From an uncultured Bacteroidota bacterium (GTDB taxonomy: Bacteria; Bacteroidota; Bacteroidia; Chitinophagales; Chitinophagaceae), in contig CAILMA010000063.1 in NCBI GenBank assembly GCA_903835145.1, forward strand, positions 1 through 14,059: a stretch of 14,059 nt of DNA, written 5' to 3'. The notes below the pieces were generated by a model. It was not told the origin of the DNA. It did no database searches and saw only the letters and a program-made list of their open reading frames with translations. Made by a program: the position numbers and the translations under genes. Shown one piece after another: positions 13,555 through 14,059 of the stretch (the stretch's first letter is position 1; each line of letters starts with the position of its first letter).

Positions 13555-14059
13555 TTGGAAGGATTACCTGGAGTCCATTACTGTCTTAGTCAACTTGTTC
13601 TTCAATCATCGGGGGCATTTTCAACCTCAAATAGCACTATACTCATTATTGCCATCTTCATATTATTGCTAATGAGCGCAGTAATAGCCGGTGCTGAAAC
13701 CGCTTTTTTTTCCCTCTCAGCTAAAGATATCTTCTTTCTTAAAACGAAGGAACGTGGCTCCGCGCGCACAGCTGCGCAGCTGCTGGAACAGCCAAAACTG
13801 TTGCTGGCGACTATACTGGTGGCCAATAATTTCATCAACATAGCCATTGTAATTACTACCAATGTCTTCATAAGATCTATTCTACCTCCCGCCATGGGGC
13901 CTGGATTGTCTTTCCTTATACAGGTGATAGGTGTTACCTTCCTGCTGGTGCTTTTCGGAGAAGTGTTGCCAAAGGTTTATGCCACGCAGAACAACCTGAG
14001 GATGGCTCTTTTTTCGGCAGCCTATATTCGTTTCCTGATTCATTACTCATTGTTTCTTA
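13555..14059 (+). CDS. gldE: Gliding-motility-associated GldE-like CNNM/hemolysin-C family membrane protein (partial, 3' end off the right edge)
   Basis: The frame has a stop at 13528-13530 and stays open to the window edge. From a TTG at 13555, 168 codons are visible. Residues 29-54 (TILIIAIFILLLMSAVIAGAE then TAFFS) form the first CNNM membrane helix with the family's Ala/Ser-Gly-Ala-Glu and FFSLS motif. A second helix follows at 82-104 (LLLATILVANNFINIAIV), a third at about 117-134, and FGEVLPKVYA (134-143) is the conserved Gly-Glu-x-x-Pro-Lys block. CBS domains are expected beyond the edge. GldE is known in Bacteroidota beside mutY and supports gliding and type IX secretion with GldD; close CNNM relatives are metal-ion transporters or corC/tlyC proteins, so GldE rests on position as well as sequence. 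The first in-frame ATG (13672) would delete the first helix, so a TTG start is preferred. Confidence 0.8.
   Translation, partial: MEGLPGVHYCLSQLVLQSSGAFSTSNSTILIIAIFILLLMSAVIAGAETAFFSLSAKDIFFLKTKERGSARTAAQLLEQPKLLLATILVANNFINIAIVITTNVFIRSILPPAMGPGLSFLIQVIGVTFLLVLFGEVLPKVYATQNNLRMALFSAAYIRFLIHYSLFL

Noticed and set aside
13602..13895. 97-residue minus-strand frame at the right end
   Set aside because: Antisense to the GldE-like gene, which has CNNM motifs and hydrophobic helices in its own frame.

Overview
The window looks like a chromosomal segment of a Bacteroidota bacterium, probably of the Chitinophagia/Sphingobacteriia type (family not resolved). The evidence is a gldE-type gene next to mutY, gcvH followed by a VanZ-like gene, an AlgI-type MBOAT with an SGNH-like partner, the enlarged form of signal peptidase I, starts without clear Shine-Dalgarno sequences, and boxes matching the Bacteroidota -7 consensus TAnnTTTG close upstream of most transcription units. 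Two of these boxes also have a TTG/TTTG -33 element at 19-20 nt spacing. Base composition is moderate and even, and I see no insertion sequence, phage gene, tRNA, rRNA or CRISPR array.

Layout. 1-2432 (minus): a two-gene cell-surface acylation unit, MBOAT acyltransferase then an SGNH-like membrane-anchored partner that runs off the left edge. 2666-4066 (plus): fumarase class II (fumC) with its own promoter and terminator. 4309-5505 (plus): signal peptidase I (lepB) with a strong terminator. 5574-5780: a short GC-rich repeat and hairpin region separating lepB from a convergent minus-strand block. 5781-9309 (minus): in transcription order dapD (lysine/peptidoglycan precursor synthesis), an MscS-type channel, a receiver-only response regulator, a HEAT-repeat protein whose start overlaps the regulator's stop, and a VOC/PhnB-like protein. 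9559-10338 (plus): gcvH and a VanZ-like membrane protein 3 nt apart. 10520-12116 (minus): a small exported protein followed 7 nt later by a YgiC-like ATP-grasp (glutathionylspermidine-synthase family) ligase. 12311-13381 (plus): mutY with terminator. 13555-14059 (plus): the first 168 codons of a GldE/CNNM membrane protein, cut by the right edge.

Most of this is core housekeeping or envelope biology. The least understood part is the exported-peptide plus ATP-grasp-ligase pair at 10520-12116: the exported protein ends in a Gly-rich GGFGG tail and resembles in layout the enterobacterial ygiB-ygiC pair, whose chemistry is not established as far as I know. Second-tier items are the receiver/HEAT translationally coupled pair and two structured non-coding elements (5599-5716 and 8373-8474). 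No gene-free stretch exceeds 300 bases.
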